A stretch of 64,000 nucleotides of DNA, from assembly GCA_001701135.1 (NCBI GenBank), contig DAAN01000003.1, forward strand, positions 62,001 to 126,000, read 5' to 3'. Below the pieces are notes generated by a model, which worked only from the letters and a program-made list of their open reading frames with translations, was not told the origin of the DNA and did not search any database. The translations under genes were made by a program, and so were the position numbers. The stretch's first letter is position 1; every line of letters begins with the position of its first letter. The DNA is from Bacteroidales bacterium H3. Lineage in GTDB: Bacteria; Bacteroidota; Bacteroidia; Bacteroidales; Muribaculaceae. This document shows positions 1 to 9,233 of the stretch, one piece after another.

Positions 1-1
1 C

Positions 2-637
2 GAAGGCTATGAGGTCGACACTGCCGAATCGGCCGAGGATGCCCTGAGGATGGATCTGGCATGCTATCAGCTGATGATTGTCGACATCATGATGGAGCGT
101 CTGAGCGGCTTTGACTTCGCAAAACGTGTGCGCAACAACCGCGCCACGGAAAACACACCCATCATCTTCTGCTCGGCTCTCAACGGCGAAGACGACACGG
201 TGATGGGGCTGAACATCGGCGCCGACGACTATATCACCAAGCCTTTTGTGATCGCCGAGGTGATTGCGCGTGTGAGAGCCGTGCTGCGCCGCTCGCATGT
301 GGCCCAGCAGGTCGCCTACAATGTGCAGCAGAACAATTACGAGCCCGACATCACTTTCCGTACCCTCCGTCTCGACCGCAACAACAAGACATGCTATATC
401 GACGGCCGCGAGGTGGGGCTGACACGTAAGGAATTCGATATGCTGCAGTTTTTCCTGACGCATCGCGAACGTATTCACGCCCGCGAAGAGATTATGCGCC
501 AGGTGTGGACCAATCAGGAGGTTACGAACCGCGCTATCGACACCAATATAGTGCGTCTGCGTCAGAAACTGGGCGCCTATGGCGACAACATCGTCACCAA
601 AGTGGGCTTCGGCTACGGCTTCAAGGCTGACGTCTGA
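2..637 (+). CDS. Response regulator, OmpR/PhoB type (5' partial)
   Basis: The gene enters from the left edge; 211 residues are visible and the start lies outside. The receiver domain shows the acceptor Asp in LMIVDIMM (visible residue 28), a switch Ser in FCSAL (58) and the conserved Lys in DDYITKPF (80). A linker follows, then an OmpR/PhoB winged helix from about residue 105, with the recognition-helix region RAIDTNIVRLRQKLG. It should bind DNA when phosphorylated by the histidine kinase encoded 91 bases downstream. The overall form matches the RprY/PhoB-like regulators of Bacteroidetes, but the target genes cannot be read from sequence. Confidence 0.93.
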   Translation, partial: EGYEVDTAESAEDALRMDLACYQLMIVDIMMERLSGFDFAKRVRNNRATENTPIIFCSALNGEDDTVMGLNIGADDYITKPFVIAEVIARVRAVLRRSHVAQQVAYNVQQNNYEPDITFRTLRLDRNNKTCYIDGREVGLTRKEFDMLQFFLTHRERIHAREEIMRQVWTNQEVTNRAIDTNIVRLRQKLGAYGDNIVTKVGFGYGFKADV

Positions 638-720
638 TCTCCCGCCCACCCTCTCTGCGTGTAAATAAGCCAGTGATCATCCCCTCGAAATAACTTCCTC
701 ACTCTTAGGACATCGAACTA

Positions 721-756
721 AAGGTGAGTTGAAAAGAAAAGGTGAGTTGAAAAGAA
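721..756 (+). repeat. Perfect 18-base tandem duplication spanning the kinase start
   Basis: Positions 721-738 and 739-756 are identical. Each unit holds an AAGGTGAG purine tract followed directly by TTG, so two equivalent TTG start codons exist at 729 and 747, in frame with each other. Using the second removes six residues (the KRKGEL-type repeat) from the kinase N-terminus. Confidence 0.9.
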
Positions 757-2342
757 ATCTAAAATATCAGCTGAAGCTGTTTCTGATTTCCGAAGTGTGT
801 CTGCTTTTGGTGATCGGTGCGTTTTCCATTTTGGAATACAGCCACGTGAAGCGGTTTCGCATAGCTTCTCTGGGCAACTCGGTGACGCTCGCCGTGGGCA
901 ACATGATTACCCTCTACGAGAGTGGCGGCGATATGGCTCCGTTCATGTCGTATCTGGAGCAATATATACAGGATTCGCCCCTCGATGCGATCAACCTGTC
1001 GATCTACGACAAGAAAACCGGCGAGCTGATGTATTCGCGCGGACCGGTGGTGCTCACCGCTCCCGAAGGTGTGACGCTGACCAAACCCGACGTGAGAGCC
1101 AACGACACCGAGGTGCTGCAGGCTTTCAACGCCAAAATGCCCGACGGCAACGAGGCGTTTCTTTACTGTCAGGGCGTGTCGAAAGATGGACGCATGCTCG
1201 TCCACGCCTATCTGCCCAAGACATCGCTGGTGAGTGAATCGATCAGCGTGGGTGCGGCTTTCTGGCTCATAGCCCTTGCTGTGGCCATCGGAGGCTCCGT
1301 GGCGGCGTGGGTGATCACCTCGCACCAGGCTCGAAACATCGAACTGCTCCATCAGTTTGCCACCCGCGCGGCAACCGACCGCGAGTTCATACCCATGGGC
1401 GATTTCCCCTCGGATGAGATCGGCGAGATTTCGCGTCAGGTCATCGCAATCTACAACTCGCGCATGCAGGCCAACATGCGCCGCGAGCGCGAACATGCCA
1501 TTGCCCTGAAAGCCATAGAGGAGCGCAACAACCTCAAACGGGTGCTCACCAACAACATCTCCCACGAGCTGAAAACTCCGGTGGGCATTATCAACTCATA
1601 TCTCGAGATGATACTCGCCGACCCCGAGATGAGCGCCGATCAGCGTAACTATTTTCTTTCCAAGACAAAAGCCAATGTCGACAGGCTCATCTCGATTATC
1701 AACGACATGTCGATGATGATGCGTCTGGAGGATGCCAAGAGCACCATCCAGATGAGCGAGATCGATTTCTATGATATGGTGAGCAATTTTGCCGACGAGA
1801 TGATCCAGAGCGGCATTATGGGCGACATGACGTTTGATGTCGACCTGCCGCCTGACTGTCGTGTGGTGGGCAATCAGGATCTGATCAACGGTTTCCTGAG
1901 CAATCTCACAAAGAATGCCCTGGCATATTCGGGCGGTTCGAAAGTGTCGCTGTCGATGATCGGCAAAAATGACGAGTTTTACATCTTCTCATTTTCCGAC
2001 AACGGCAGCGGAGTGGCCAACGAACATCTGGCACACCTGTTTGAGCGCTTTTACCGCGTGGACAAGGGGCGCTCGCGCAAACTGGGAGGCACCGGACTGG
2101 GGCTGCCCATCGTGAAAAACTCCATCAACACCATGGGGGGCAGCGTGTCGGTGCGCAACCGCAAGGGGGGCGGTCTGGAGTTTATCTTCACCCTGCGCCG
2201 TCACGGTGCTTCCGGCAATGCCTCGACGCCATCCGCAACAGAAGGGCATGCCGCGCCGGGGACAGAAGACAGCGGTCTGATTCTGGTTAACAAACCCGTT
2301 GGCCATGACGCGGCGGATGCGGGCGTGCCGTCGTCCGTGTAG
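729..2342 (+). CDS. Membrane sensor histidine kinase
   Basis: 537 residues from the TTG at 729; the duplicated TTG at 747 is an equal candidate. It has a membrane segment near residues 15-35, a periplasmic sensor region to about 172, a second membrane segment near 173-196 and a HAMP-like linker. The phospho-acceptor is His279 in ISHELKTP. The ATPase domain shows the N box near residue 396 (NLTKNALAY), the G1 box DNGSG and the G2 box GGTGLGLPIV. A 45-residue Ala/Gly/Pro-rich tail after the ATPase domain is unusual. It lies just downstream of the response regulator and is its likely partner. The ligand is unknown. Confidence 0.92.
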   Translation: MKRKGELKRNLKYQLKLFLISEVCLLLVIGAFSILEYSHVKRFRIASLGNSVTLAVGNMITLYESGGDMAPFMSYLEQYIQDSPLDAINLSIYDKKTGELMYSRGPVVLTAPEGVTLTKPDVRANDTEVLQAFNAKMPDGNEAFLYCQGVSKDGRMLVHAYLPKTSLVSESISVGAAFWLIALAVAIGGSVAAWVITSHQARNIELLHQFATRAATDREFIPMGDFPSDEIGEISRQVIAIYNSRMQANMRREREHAIALKAIEERNNLKRVLTNNISHELKTPVGIINSYLEMILADPEMSADQRNYFLSKTKANVDRLISIINDMSMMMRLEDAKSTIQMSEIDFYDMVSNFADEMIQSGIMGDMTFDVDLPPDCRVVGNQDLINGFLSNLTKNALAYSGGSKVSLSMIGKNDEFYIFSFSDNGSGVANEHLAHLFERFYRVDKGRSRKLGGTGLGLPIVKNSINTMGGSVSVRNRKGGGLEFIFTLRRHGASGNASTPSATEGHAAPGTEDSGLILVNKPVGHDAADAGVPSSV

Positions 2343-2432
2343 GGTTCTCCGGCAATATTCCGGCTCGCCGCGCGTTATATTATGGAAGCCCTCAAACGGC
2401 TCAGATGACTTCATGAACAATACACTGCACTG

Positions 2433-5400
2433 ATGAGAAAACCGGGCTTGGCGCGTATGCTGTGGTTTCTGGTGGCCGTGGCCATGGTGGCTTCGGCTTT
2501 CTCGTCATGCTCGCCGCGCAAAAACAACGCCGCTACCCGCAAATATCAGGCGTTCATCACGCGCTACAACATCTATTTCAACGGCGACACCCACTACAAG
2601 GAGACTCTGAAAGAGATGGAGGAGAGCTATGCCGACGACTATTCCGACCTGCTCTATATCCACCCCGCCGAGGCTCATTCCAATCCCAAGGCACCGCAGC
2701 CCAAGGGGAATTTCGACCGTTCGATCGAGAAGGCGCAGAAGGCCATCCAGCTGCGCAGCATCAAGAAAAAGCCGCGCAAACAGCCCGGCAAGCAGTCGTC
2801 GCCCGCCTATCGCGAGTGGATGAAGCGCGAGGAGTATAATCCTTTCCTGCACAATGCCTGGATGATGATGGGCCGCAGCCAGTATCTCAACGGCGATTTC
2901 CTCGGTTCGGCTTCCACATTTTATTATATCTCGCGCCACTTTTCGTGGCTTCCCAAAACAGTTGTGGAGGCTCGTCTGTGGGAGGCGCGCTCATATCTGG
3001 CCATGGACTGGCTTTTCGAGGCCGAAACCATCATCAATCGCATCAAACCCGACACTGAGCTGACCACCAAATCGTCGCGCGAACTATATTATACCGCGCG
3101 TGCCGAACTCATGATCAAGGAGCAGCAGTGGGACGAGGCGGCCGCAATGCTTCGCAAGGCTCTGAAATATGTGTCGAAACCTCAGAAGGTGCGTCTCAAT
3201 TTTCTCTTAGGGCAGGTGCTGTCGCGGGCCGGACGCAAAGAGGAGGCCTACAAGGCATTTCAGGCCGCCGGATCGTCGTCGGCGGCCACCTACCGCACCA
3301 AATTCAACGCCCGCATAAAGCAGAGCGAAGTGTTTGCCGGCAACGATATCACCAAGGAGGTTAAGGCGTTGCGGCGCATGACCCGCTACGACCGCAACAA
3401 AGATTATCTCGACCAGATTTACTATGCCATCGGCAATCTTTACCTCTCGCGCGGCGACACCCTCCACGCCATAGAGAATTATGAGCTTGCCGTGGAAAAA
3501 TCGACCCGCAGCGGCATCGACAAGGCGCTCGCGCAAATCACCCTCGGCGGTCTCTATTACGACAACCGGCGATATGCCAAGGCGCAGCCATGCTATGCCG
3601 AGGCTCTCCCTCAGATCCCCGAGACTTATCCCGGCTATTCCATACTGAAACGGCGCAGCGACATCCTCGACGAGCTGGCGGTGTATTCGCAGAATGTGGA
3701 GTTGCAGGACTCGCTGCTGCGGCTGTCGGCCATGTCTCCCGATCAGCTTAACAAGGTGATTGACAACATTATCGATCAACTGAAAAAGAAGGAAAAGGAG
3801 GAAGCCGAAAGTGCCGCCCGCGAGGAGTATATGGCCAACCGCAACAAAAACAACCTCACCGACCAGAACAATCAGGTGTTTACCATGAACAACGGAGATG
3901 ATTCATGGTATTTCTACAACACGGCCACGAAAAATGCGGGCCGCACCGAATTCCAGCGCCGGTGGGGCAACCGAAAACTCGAGGATGACTGGCGACGTCG
4001 CAACAAACAGACATTCAATTTCAACGATTTCGGCGCCCCCGCCACGGAGGAAGCCGAGGAGGGTGCCGAGGGGGATGACATGCCCGCCGACACCGTGGCA
4101 GCGCCCGACGAGGAAACCCTCAAAAAGGAGAACGATCCTCACTTCCCCGAATATTATCTCAAACAGATTCCCCGCACCGACCTCGAGAAGCAGACCGCCA
4201 ACGACATCATTCAGGAGGGTCTGTACAATATGGGTGTGATACTCAAGGACAAAATGGAGGATTTCCCCGCAGCAGAGGGGGAATTCCAGTCGTTGCTCAC
4301 CCGCTACCCCGACAATATCTACCGCCTCGACACATATTATAATCTCTATCTTATGTTTATGCGTGCGGGCGATACCGTCAAGGCCGAACGCTACCGGCAG
4401 CTGATTCTCAGCGAGTTCCCCGATTCGAAATATGGCATGGCGCTGCGCGATCCCGACTATATCGGTTCGCTGCGCCGCATGGCGGAGAATGAGAACCGAT
4501 ACTACGATCAGGCGCTCGAGGCATATCTCGACAACAACAATGCCCGCGTGCACGAAATCTACGCAAAGGTGTCGAATGATTTCCCGCTCTCGAAACTGAT
4601 GCCCAAATTCATGTTTCTGGAGGCTCTTACATGTGTCACCGACCATAAGCCCGAGGAATTCAAGCAGATACTGATGCAGATGCTCGAACGTTATCCTGAC
4701 ACCGACCTCACCGAATATGCCTCTTCCTACCTCAAGGGGCTTGCCGAGGGGCGTAAGCTCATGGCCGGCGCGGGCAACATGCGCGGCATGCTGTGGGATA
4801 TAAGGCTGGGCAACGACTCCCTGCCTGTCGATACATCGGCTGTCAAGTTTGAACTCGATCCGTCGCAGCGACAGCTGCTGGTGTTTCTCTATCCTACGGA
4901 TGTCATCAGCCCCAACGCGCTCCTTTTCGATGTGGCGCGCCACAATTTCTCATCGTTCGTGGTGAAGGATTTCGACCTCGAGCAGATGAATTTCGGGCGG
5001 TTGGGATTGCTGATAGTCAAGGGATTCGATAACCTTAACGAGGTTAACCACTATCTGAAGGTGCTCAATGCCTCGCAGACGTTGAAACTGCCGCCCGAGG
5101 TGCGTCCGCTGGTGATTTCCGAGAAGAATTTCGACACGCTGCTGCAGAGCGGCAGTTCGTTCGAGACCTATTTCAATTACATGCGCGACAAGACCTACAC
5201 CGACACCCAGGAACGAGTGCTCCCCTCGGATTTCTTCGAACATGAGCCGCCAGGTGAAGTTCCCGAAGGCTTCACCCCCGATCAGGAACAGACCGACAGC
5301 GAGACACTTCCACCCGATGAAGAGATTCCCGCCGCCGACGATCAGCCTGCGGCTGACGAAGAACCAGAGGCTACCACGTCTGCTGCTGATTCTGTTGCCG

Positions 5401-5588
5401 CACCTGTGGCTCCCGCACCAAAAGTACCTGTTAAGCCCGTACCAAAAGCGCCGAAGAAGCTGGTGCCGGAACCGCAGAAAGCACCGGAAACTCCCAAGCC
5501 TGCGGTGCCGGCACCGCCTACACCGCAGAAGCCCGCATTGCCGGAATATCCCGAAGGGAGCGAGGGCGACGATCCGCTGTTTGAATGA
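2433..5588 (+). CDS. porW: T9SS-associated TPR lipoprotein, PorW/SprE family
   Basis: 1051 residues. A short signal peptide ends at a relaxed lipobox (FSSC, Cys26), so it is probably lipid-anchored. The N-terminal block TRKYQAFITRYNIYFNG is characteristic of the SprE/PorW family, which is needed for gliding and type IX secretion in Flavobacterium and Porphyromonas. TPR-like helical repeats fill residues 140-480 and 610-800. The last 90 residues are rich in Pro, Ala, Lys and Glu and look disordered. It is followed 16 bases later by porX, which supports a role in the same system. The assignment rests on motif and context, not on a database search. Confidence 0.85.
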   Translation: MRKPGLARMLWFLVAVAMVASAFSSCSPRKNNAATRKYQAFITRYNIYFNGDTHYKETLKEMEESYADDYSDLLYIHPAEAHSNPKAPQPKGNFDRSIEKAQKAIQLRSIKKKPRKQPGKQSSPAYREWMKREEYNPFLHNAWMMMGRSQYLNGDFLGSASTFYYISRHFSWLPKTVVEARLWEARSYLAMDWLFEAETIINRIKPDTELTTKSSRELYYTARAELMIKEQQWDEAAAMLRKALKYVSKPQKVRLNFLLGQVLSRAGRKEEAYKAFQAAGSSSAATYRTKFNARIKQSEVFAGNDITKEVKALRRMTRYDRNKDYLDQIYYAIGNLYLSRGDTLHAIENYELAVEKSTRSGIDKALAQITLGGLYYDNRRYAKAQPCYAEALPQIPETYPGYSILKRRSDILDELAVYSQNVELQDSLLRLSAMSPDQLNKVIDNIIDQLKKKEKEEAESAAREEYMANRNKNNLTDQNNQVFTMNNGDDSWYFYNTATKNAGRTEFQRRWGNRKLEDDWRRRNKQTFNFNDFGAPATEEAEEGAEGDDMPADTVAAPDEETLKKENDPHFPEYYLKQIPRTDLEKQTANDIIQEGLYNMGVILKDKMEDFPAAEGEFQSLLTRYPDNIYRLDTYYNLYLMFMRAGDTVKAERYRQLILSEFPDSKYGMALRDPDYIGSLRRMAENENRYYDQALEAYLDNNNARVHEIYAKVSNDFPLSKLMPKFMFLEALTCVTDHKPEEFKQILMQMLERYPDTDLTEYASSYLKGLAEGRKLMAGAGNMRGMLWDIRLGNDSLPVDTSAVKFELDPSQRQLLVFLYPTDVISPNALLFDVARHNFSSFVVKDFDLEQMNFGRLGLLIVKGFDNLNEVNHYLKVLNASQTLKLPPEVRPLVISEKNFDTLLQSGSSFETYFNYMRDKTYTDTQERVLPSDFFEHEPPGEVPEGFTPDQEQTDSETLPPDEEIPAADDQPAADEEPEATTSAADSVAAPVAPAPKVPVKPVPKAPKKLVPEPQKAPETPKPAVPAPPTPQKPALPEYPEGSEGDDPLFE

Positions 5589-5604
5589 TTTTTTACGCAT
5601 TACG

Positions 5605-7146
5605 ATGAGCGACTACAATATCCTGTGGGCCGATGATGAGATTGATCTCCTGAAGCCCCACATCCTCTTCCTTAAATCGAAAGGCTACGAGCCGGTGACG
5701 GTCAACAATGGCCGCGACGCCCTCGAGCTTGTGGCCTCGCGTCACTTCGATCTGGTGATTCTTGATGAAAACATGCCCGGTCTCACCGGGCTGGAGACTT
5801 TGCAGCGTGTGAAGGAAATATCGCCGCAGACGCCCGTGATCATGATCACCAAGAGCGAGGAGGAGAATATCATGGATCAGGCCGTGGGGAACAAGATCGC
5901 CGATTACCTGATCAAACCGGTAAATCCCATGCAGATTCTGATGTCGATCAAGCGCAACCTCCACAGCGATCGGCTGGTAAGCGAGACCGCCGCCGACGCT
6001 TATCGCCGAGAGTTTCCCTCGATTTCTCAGATGATCAACAGTGCCGACTCCATAGAGCAATGGTATGCCGTCTATGAGAAGATTGTTGGGTGGGAACTGC
6101 GTCTGGCTGCCGCCGATACCAATATGGATGAGCTGCTGAGAATGCAGCGCACCGAGGCAGAGTCGGAATTCTGCAAATTTGTCCGCCGCAACTATCAGCA
6201 GTGGGTGACCACCGACAGCCACCCTGTGATGTCCGACACGGTGTTCCGCCGGTCGGTGATGCCTCTGCTGGATGAGGGAGAGAAGGTGTTTTTTGTGGTA
6301 ATAGACAATTTCCGTCTCGATCTGTGGCTTTCGGTCAAACCGCTTCTTGCCGACTATTTCACGGTGGAGGAGCAGCTCTACACTTCGATACTCCCGACGG
6401 CCACACAGTATGCCCGCAACGCCATCTTCTCCGGACTGATGCCGGTGGAGATCGCCCGCATGTTTCCCCATCTGTGGGTCGACGAAGATGAGGAGGAGGG
6501 TAAGAATCTCAACGAAAGCGAGCTGGTGGAGACCCAGCTGAAACGGTTCCGGCGCAACTTCCGCTTCTCATATAACAAAATCAACGATTCCGACAGCGCG
6601 GCCAGGCTGGTGCGCGAGTTTGCCAATCTGCGCGACTACGATCTCAATGTGGTGGTGCTCAATTTCATAGATATGCTTTCGCACGCCCGCACCGAGAGCC
6701 GAATGATACGCGAGCTGGCTCGCACCGATGCTGCCTACCGGTCGCTTGCCGAGTCGTGGTTCCGCCATTCGCCTGCGCTTGAGCTTTTCAGACTTATCGC
6801 GCGCGCGGGATGCAAGGTGGTGCTCACCACCGACCACGGCACCATCCGCGTAGACAATCCCGTGAAAGTAGTCGGCGACCGCAACACAAACACCAATCTC
6901 CGCTACAAGGTGGGCAAGAATCTGGGCTACAACAGCAAGCAGGTATATGAGATCAAGAACCCGGGACAGTTCGGTCTGCCGTCGCCCAACATCTCGTCGA
7001 CATATATCTTCGCACTCAACAACGACTTTTTTGCTTATCCCAACAACTACGGTTACTATGTTCAGTACTATGCCGATACCTTCCAGCACGGTGGTATCTC
7101 CATGGAGGAGATGCTTGTGCCGTTGGTGACACTTACGCCGCGCTGA
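5605..7146 (+). CDS. porX: PorX: response regulator with PglZ/alkaline phosphatase domain
   Basis: 513 residues. The ATG at 5605 is chosen because the receiver domain begins there (MSDYNILWADDE); the open frame upstream is only porW read in another frame. The receiver has acid residues D10/D11, acceptor Asp54 in LVILDENMPG and Lys in DYLIKP. The C-terminal PglZ-type domain keeps FVVIDNFRLD, the Thr nucleophile region LPTATQYARN, NFIDMLSHAR and TTDHGT, so metal and nucleophile sites look intact. PorX couples T9SS gene control to secretion; in P. gingivalis it works with the kinase PorY and the sigma factor SigP, neither of which was recognised in this window. Confidence 0.93.
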   Translation: MSDYNILWADDEIDLLKPHILFLKSKGYEPVTVNNGRDALELVASRHFDLVILDENMPGLTGLETLQRVKEISPQTPVIMITKSEEENIMDQAVGNKIADYLIKPVNPMQILMSIKRNLHSDRLVSETAADAYRREFPSISQMINSADSIEQWYAVYEKIVGWELRLAAADTNMDELLRMQRTEAESEFCKFVRRNYQQWVTTDSHPVMSDTVFRRSVMPLLDEGEKVFFVVIDNFRLDLWLSVKPLLADYFTVEEQLYTSILPTATQYARNAIFSGLMPVEIARMFPHLWVDEDEEEGKNLNESELVETQLKRFRRNFRFSYNKINDSDSAARLVREFANLRDYDLNVVVLNFIDMLSHARTESRMIRELARTDAAYRSLAESWFRHSPALELFRLIARAGCKVVLTTDHGTIRVDNPVKVVGDRNTNTNLRYKVGKNLGYNSKQVYEIKNPGQFGLPSPNISSTYIFALNNDFFAYPNNYGYYVQYYADTFQHGGISMEEMLVPLVTLTPR

Positions 7147-7180
7147 CATCCCGCCGGCTCCAATGCCGCGCCGCAACCAA

Positions 7181-7208
7181 TAATAAACTCCGACTTAATA
7201 AACTCCGA
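7181..7208. repeat. Tandem 13-base direct repeat in the porX-tsaE spacer
   Basis: TAATAAACTCCGA occurs at 7181-7193 and again at 7196-7208, a 15-base period. It falls in the 89-base gap before tsaE. No promoter box was found in it; the role is unknown. Confidence 0.85.
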
Positions 7209-7235
7209 TCTATAAGCAAAGCTTTTACTTAAGAT

Positions 7236-7673
7236 ATGAAGCACGAAATCCGCATCAAATCAATCGAGGGGCTGCCCGCTGCCGCCCGCGAATTTGCCTC
7301 CCTGATGGGCGACGAGACCGTCTATGCATTTCACGGTGAAATGGGTGCCGGAAAAACCACATTTATCCGCGCACTTGTGGAGCAACTCGGCGTCGATCCC
7401 GAGGAGGCCAATTCACCATCGTTCTCGATAATCAATGAATATCGCTCAGACACCACTGCCGAACTGATCTATCACTTCGACCTCTACAGGCTGGAGTCGG
7501 TAGACGAGGCGCTGGAAATCGGCGTTGAGGATTATTTCGACTCCGGCGCCCTCTGTCTGCTCGAGTGGCCCGAACGCATCGAGGCGTTGCTGCCCGATGA
7601 TACGGTGGTGGTGAAAATCACCGTCGATCCTGCCGACAATTCGCGTCTGCTCACCGTCAATATCCCCGACTGA
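7236..7673 (+). CDS. tsaE: tRNA threonylcarbamoyladenosine biosynthesis ATPase TsaE
   Basis: 145 residues, the usual family length. The Walker A motif is [10 protein letters not shown], followed by the switch region [11 protein letters not shown] and the Walker B-like HFDLYRL; LLEWPE near the C-terminus is diagnostic. TsaE is the ATPase that supports TsaB/TsaD in making t6A37 on ANN-decoding tRNAs. It lies between porX and birA on the same strand. Confidence 0.95.
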   Translation: MKHEIRIKSIEGLPAAAREFASLMGDETVYAFHGEMGAGKTTFIRALVEQLGVDPEEANSPSFSIINEYRSDTTAELIYHFDLYRLESVDEALEIGVEDYFDSGALCLLEWPERIEALLPDDTVVVKITVDPADNSRLLTVNIPD

Positions 7674-7679
7674 GAGGCT

Positions 7680-8603
7680 GTGACAGGCGCCGTCCCGCAT
7701 CCTCAGGTTTATCATCTCGAGGAGGTGGATTCCACCTCCTCGTGGCTTCGCCGGCTGTTGTCTGACGGGTTGCTGCCGTCGTATTCCTATGTCACCGCCC
7801 GATTTCAGACCGGCGGACGGGGGCAGCGAGGCAACAGCTGGGAGTCGCAGGCAGGCAAAAACCTGCTCCTTTCGATGGTTTTCCGTCCCGAAAGTATGAT
7901 AGCGCCGCGGCGGCAGTTCCTGATTTCGAAGGCGGTGACGGTGGCCGTGGCTGAGGCTGTAGAGGGGTTGCTCCGTTCTGCCGGCACTCATCCGCCGGTA
8001 GAGATAAAGTGGCCCAACGACATATACATCGCTGATCGGAAAATCGCCGGTATCCTTATCGAGAATTCCATCGAGACCGCCGTGGATATGGAGCCGCGCA
8101 TCGGTCACACAACAATCGGCATAGGCCTTAACGTAAATCAGCGCGAGTTCACTTCTCCTGCGCCCAATCCCGGATCGCTGATACAGTTCTCAGGCAGATC
8201 CATCAGCCTGCTGACAGCTGAAAGCGTGCTCGTGGAGTGCCTTGCCCATTCGCTGCGACGGCTCGACGCAATGATTGCAACGGATGCCACGACTGCTCTC
8301 GACAGTGAATATCGCCGGCGCCTGTGGCGGGCAGAGGGATATTATCTGTGGCGTGCGCTTATCCCCTCGCTGGCGCCTGCTCCCACCGCGCAGCGTTTGT
8401 CTGCCGGGCAGGCGTGTACTGACTATGCTTCTGTTGCCGATGCCGAGACATCCCAAGCCGATAATGATGTTTTTGAGGCCGCGATAGTGTCGGTGGCCGA
8501 TGACGGCCCTCTCACGCTCCGCCTTCGCTCAGGTCTCCTCCGCACATTCGCCTTCAAGGAAATCACCCCGATCCTTTCCCTCGATCAAGGAATGCGGCCT
8601 TAA
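7680..8603 (+). CDS. birA: Biotin-[acetyl-CoA-carboxylase] ligase
   Basis: 307 residues from GTG at 7680, six bases after tsaE. The biotin-binding loop GRGQRGNSWES and the KWPNDIYI motif identify the catalytic domain, which loads biotin on the carboxyl carrier protein through biotinyl-AMP. There is no N-terminal DNA-binding domain, so it is a monofunctional ligase. It is about 50 residues longer than usual: an Ala/Ser/Asp-rich stretch (about residues 225-270) is inserted before the C-terminal SH3-like domain. The GTG could be moved, but the motif spacing fits. Confidence 0.92.
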   Translation: MTGAVPHPQVYHLEEVDSTSSWLRRLLSDGLLPSYSYVTARFQTGGRGQRGNSWESQAGKNLLLSMVFRPESMIAPRRQFLISKAVTVAVAEAVEGLLRSAGTHPPVEIKWPNDIYIADRKIAGILIENSIETAVDMEPRIGHTTIGIGLNVNQREFTSPAPNPGSLIQFSGRSISLLTAESVLVECLAHSLRRLDAMIATDATTALDSEYRRRLWRAEGYYLWRALIPSLAPAPTAQRLSAGQACTDYASVADAETSQADNDVFEAAIVSVADDGPLTLRLRSGLLRTFAFKEITPILSLDQGMRP

Positions 8604-8698
8604 GTGATGCAGTCTTAACGGGAATGCCGGAAACATCAGGCGAATTTTGCTTTGATCACACAAAAATTGACCAAGTCAGGAAAATTTTTCCCTCCTGA

Positions 8699-8730
8699 TT
8701 TGGATTATTTGCGGAATTATTATAATTTTG
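8699..8730 (+). promoter_or_regulatory. Promoter of the Fur-family gene
   Basis: TTTG at 8699-8702 and TAATTTTG at 8723-8730 are 20 bases apart, the full Bacteroidetes -33/-7 form. Transcription would start near 8737, which rules out any translation start upstream of the ATG at 8760. Confidence 0.8.
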
Positions 8731-8759
8731 CACTCAGTTCAATATTGATATTAATTCAG

Positions 8760-9203
8760 ATGAAGCATGCTTACAGTAAGACAGAACTGATGAAGATGCT
8801 CGCCGACGCGGGTATACGGCCGTCTGTGCAGCGACTTGCCATACTGGAATATGTATCGGCCGACAAATGTCATCCTACAGCCGATGAAATTTATGCGAAT
8901 CTTGTTAAAGATAACCCCATGCTGTCGCGGACCACGGTTTTCAGCAATGTAAGGCTTCTTGCAGAGAAAGGTCTGGTCAACGATATCGACATATTGTCTG
9001 ATTCCACCAGATACGACACGCCTACCGATCCTCCTCATGCCCATTTCATGTGCAGGAGATGTCATCGTATTTTCGACATTCCTTTAAGCAGTCCCCTTCC
9101 GGTGACCCCGGAGGGATTTAATTGCGACAATGTGAATGTCTTCTTCAAGGGGCTTTGCCCTGACTGCTCTGAAAATGCTGACAATGAAACGGAATTATCG
9201 TAA
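8760..9203 (+). CDS. Fur-family transcriptional regulator (PerR-like)
   Basis: 147 residues. The start is set by the promoter just upstream. An N-terminal winged helix (GIRPSVQRLAILEYV) is followed by the Fur-type signature SRTTVFSNVRLL and the HAHFMCRRCHRIFD metal region. Two CxxC pairs (CRRC and CPDC) should hold structural zinc. It lies 30 bases upstream of a rubrerythrin gene, so a PerR role in peroxide sensing is more likely than iron control, though the subclass cannot be fixed by eye. No clear palindromic PerR box was seen. Confidence 0.88.
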   Translation: MKHAYSKTELMKMLADAGIRPSVQRLAILEYVSADKCHPTADEIYANLVKDNPMLSRTTVFSNVRLLAEKGLVNDIDILSDSTRYDTPTDPPHAHFMCRRCHRIFDIPLSSPLPVTPEGFNCDNVNVFFKGLCPDCSENADNETELS

Positions 9204-9233
9204 AAACTTATTCACCCAATAAACACTACTAAA

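Noticed and set aside
759..1565. Long open frame on the minus strand opposite the kinase (268 codons)
   Set aside because: It mirrors the coding frame of a clear histidine kinase and has no family-like sequence; GC-rich genes often leave such antisense frames.
3903..4943. Long minus-strand frame (346 codons) opposite porW
   Set aside because: Antisense shadow of PorW with no promoter or recognisable domain.
8604..8760. PerR or Fur box before the Fur-family gene
   Set aside because: No convincing inverted repeat of the known form was found near the promoter.
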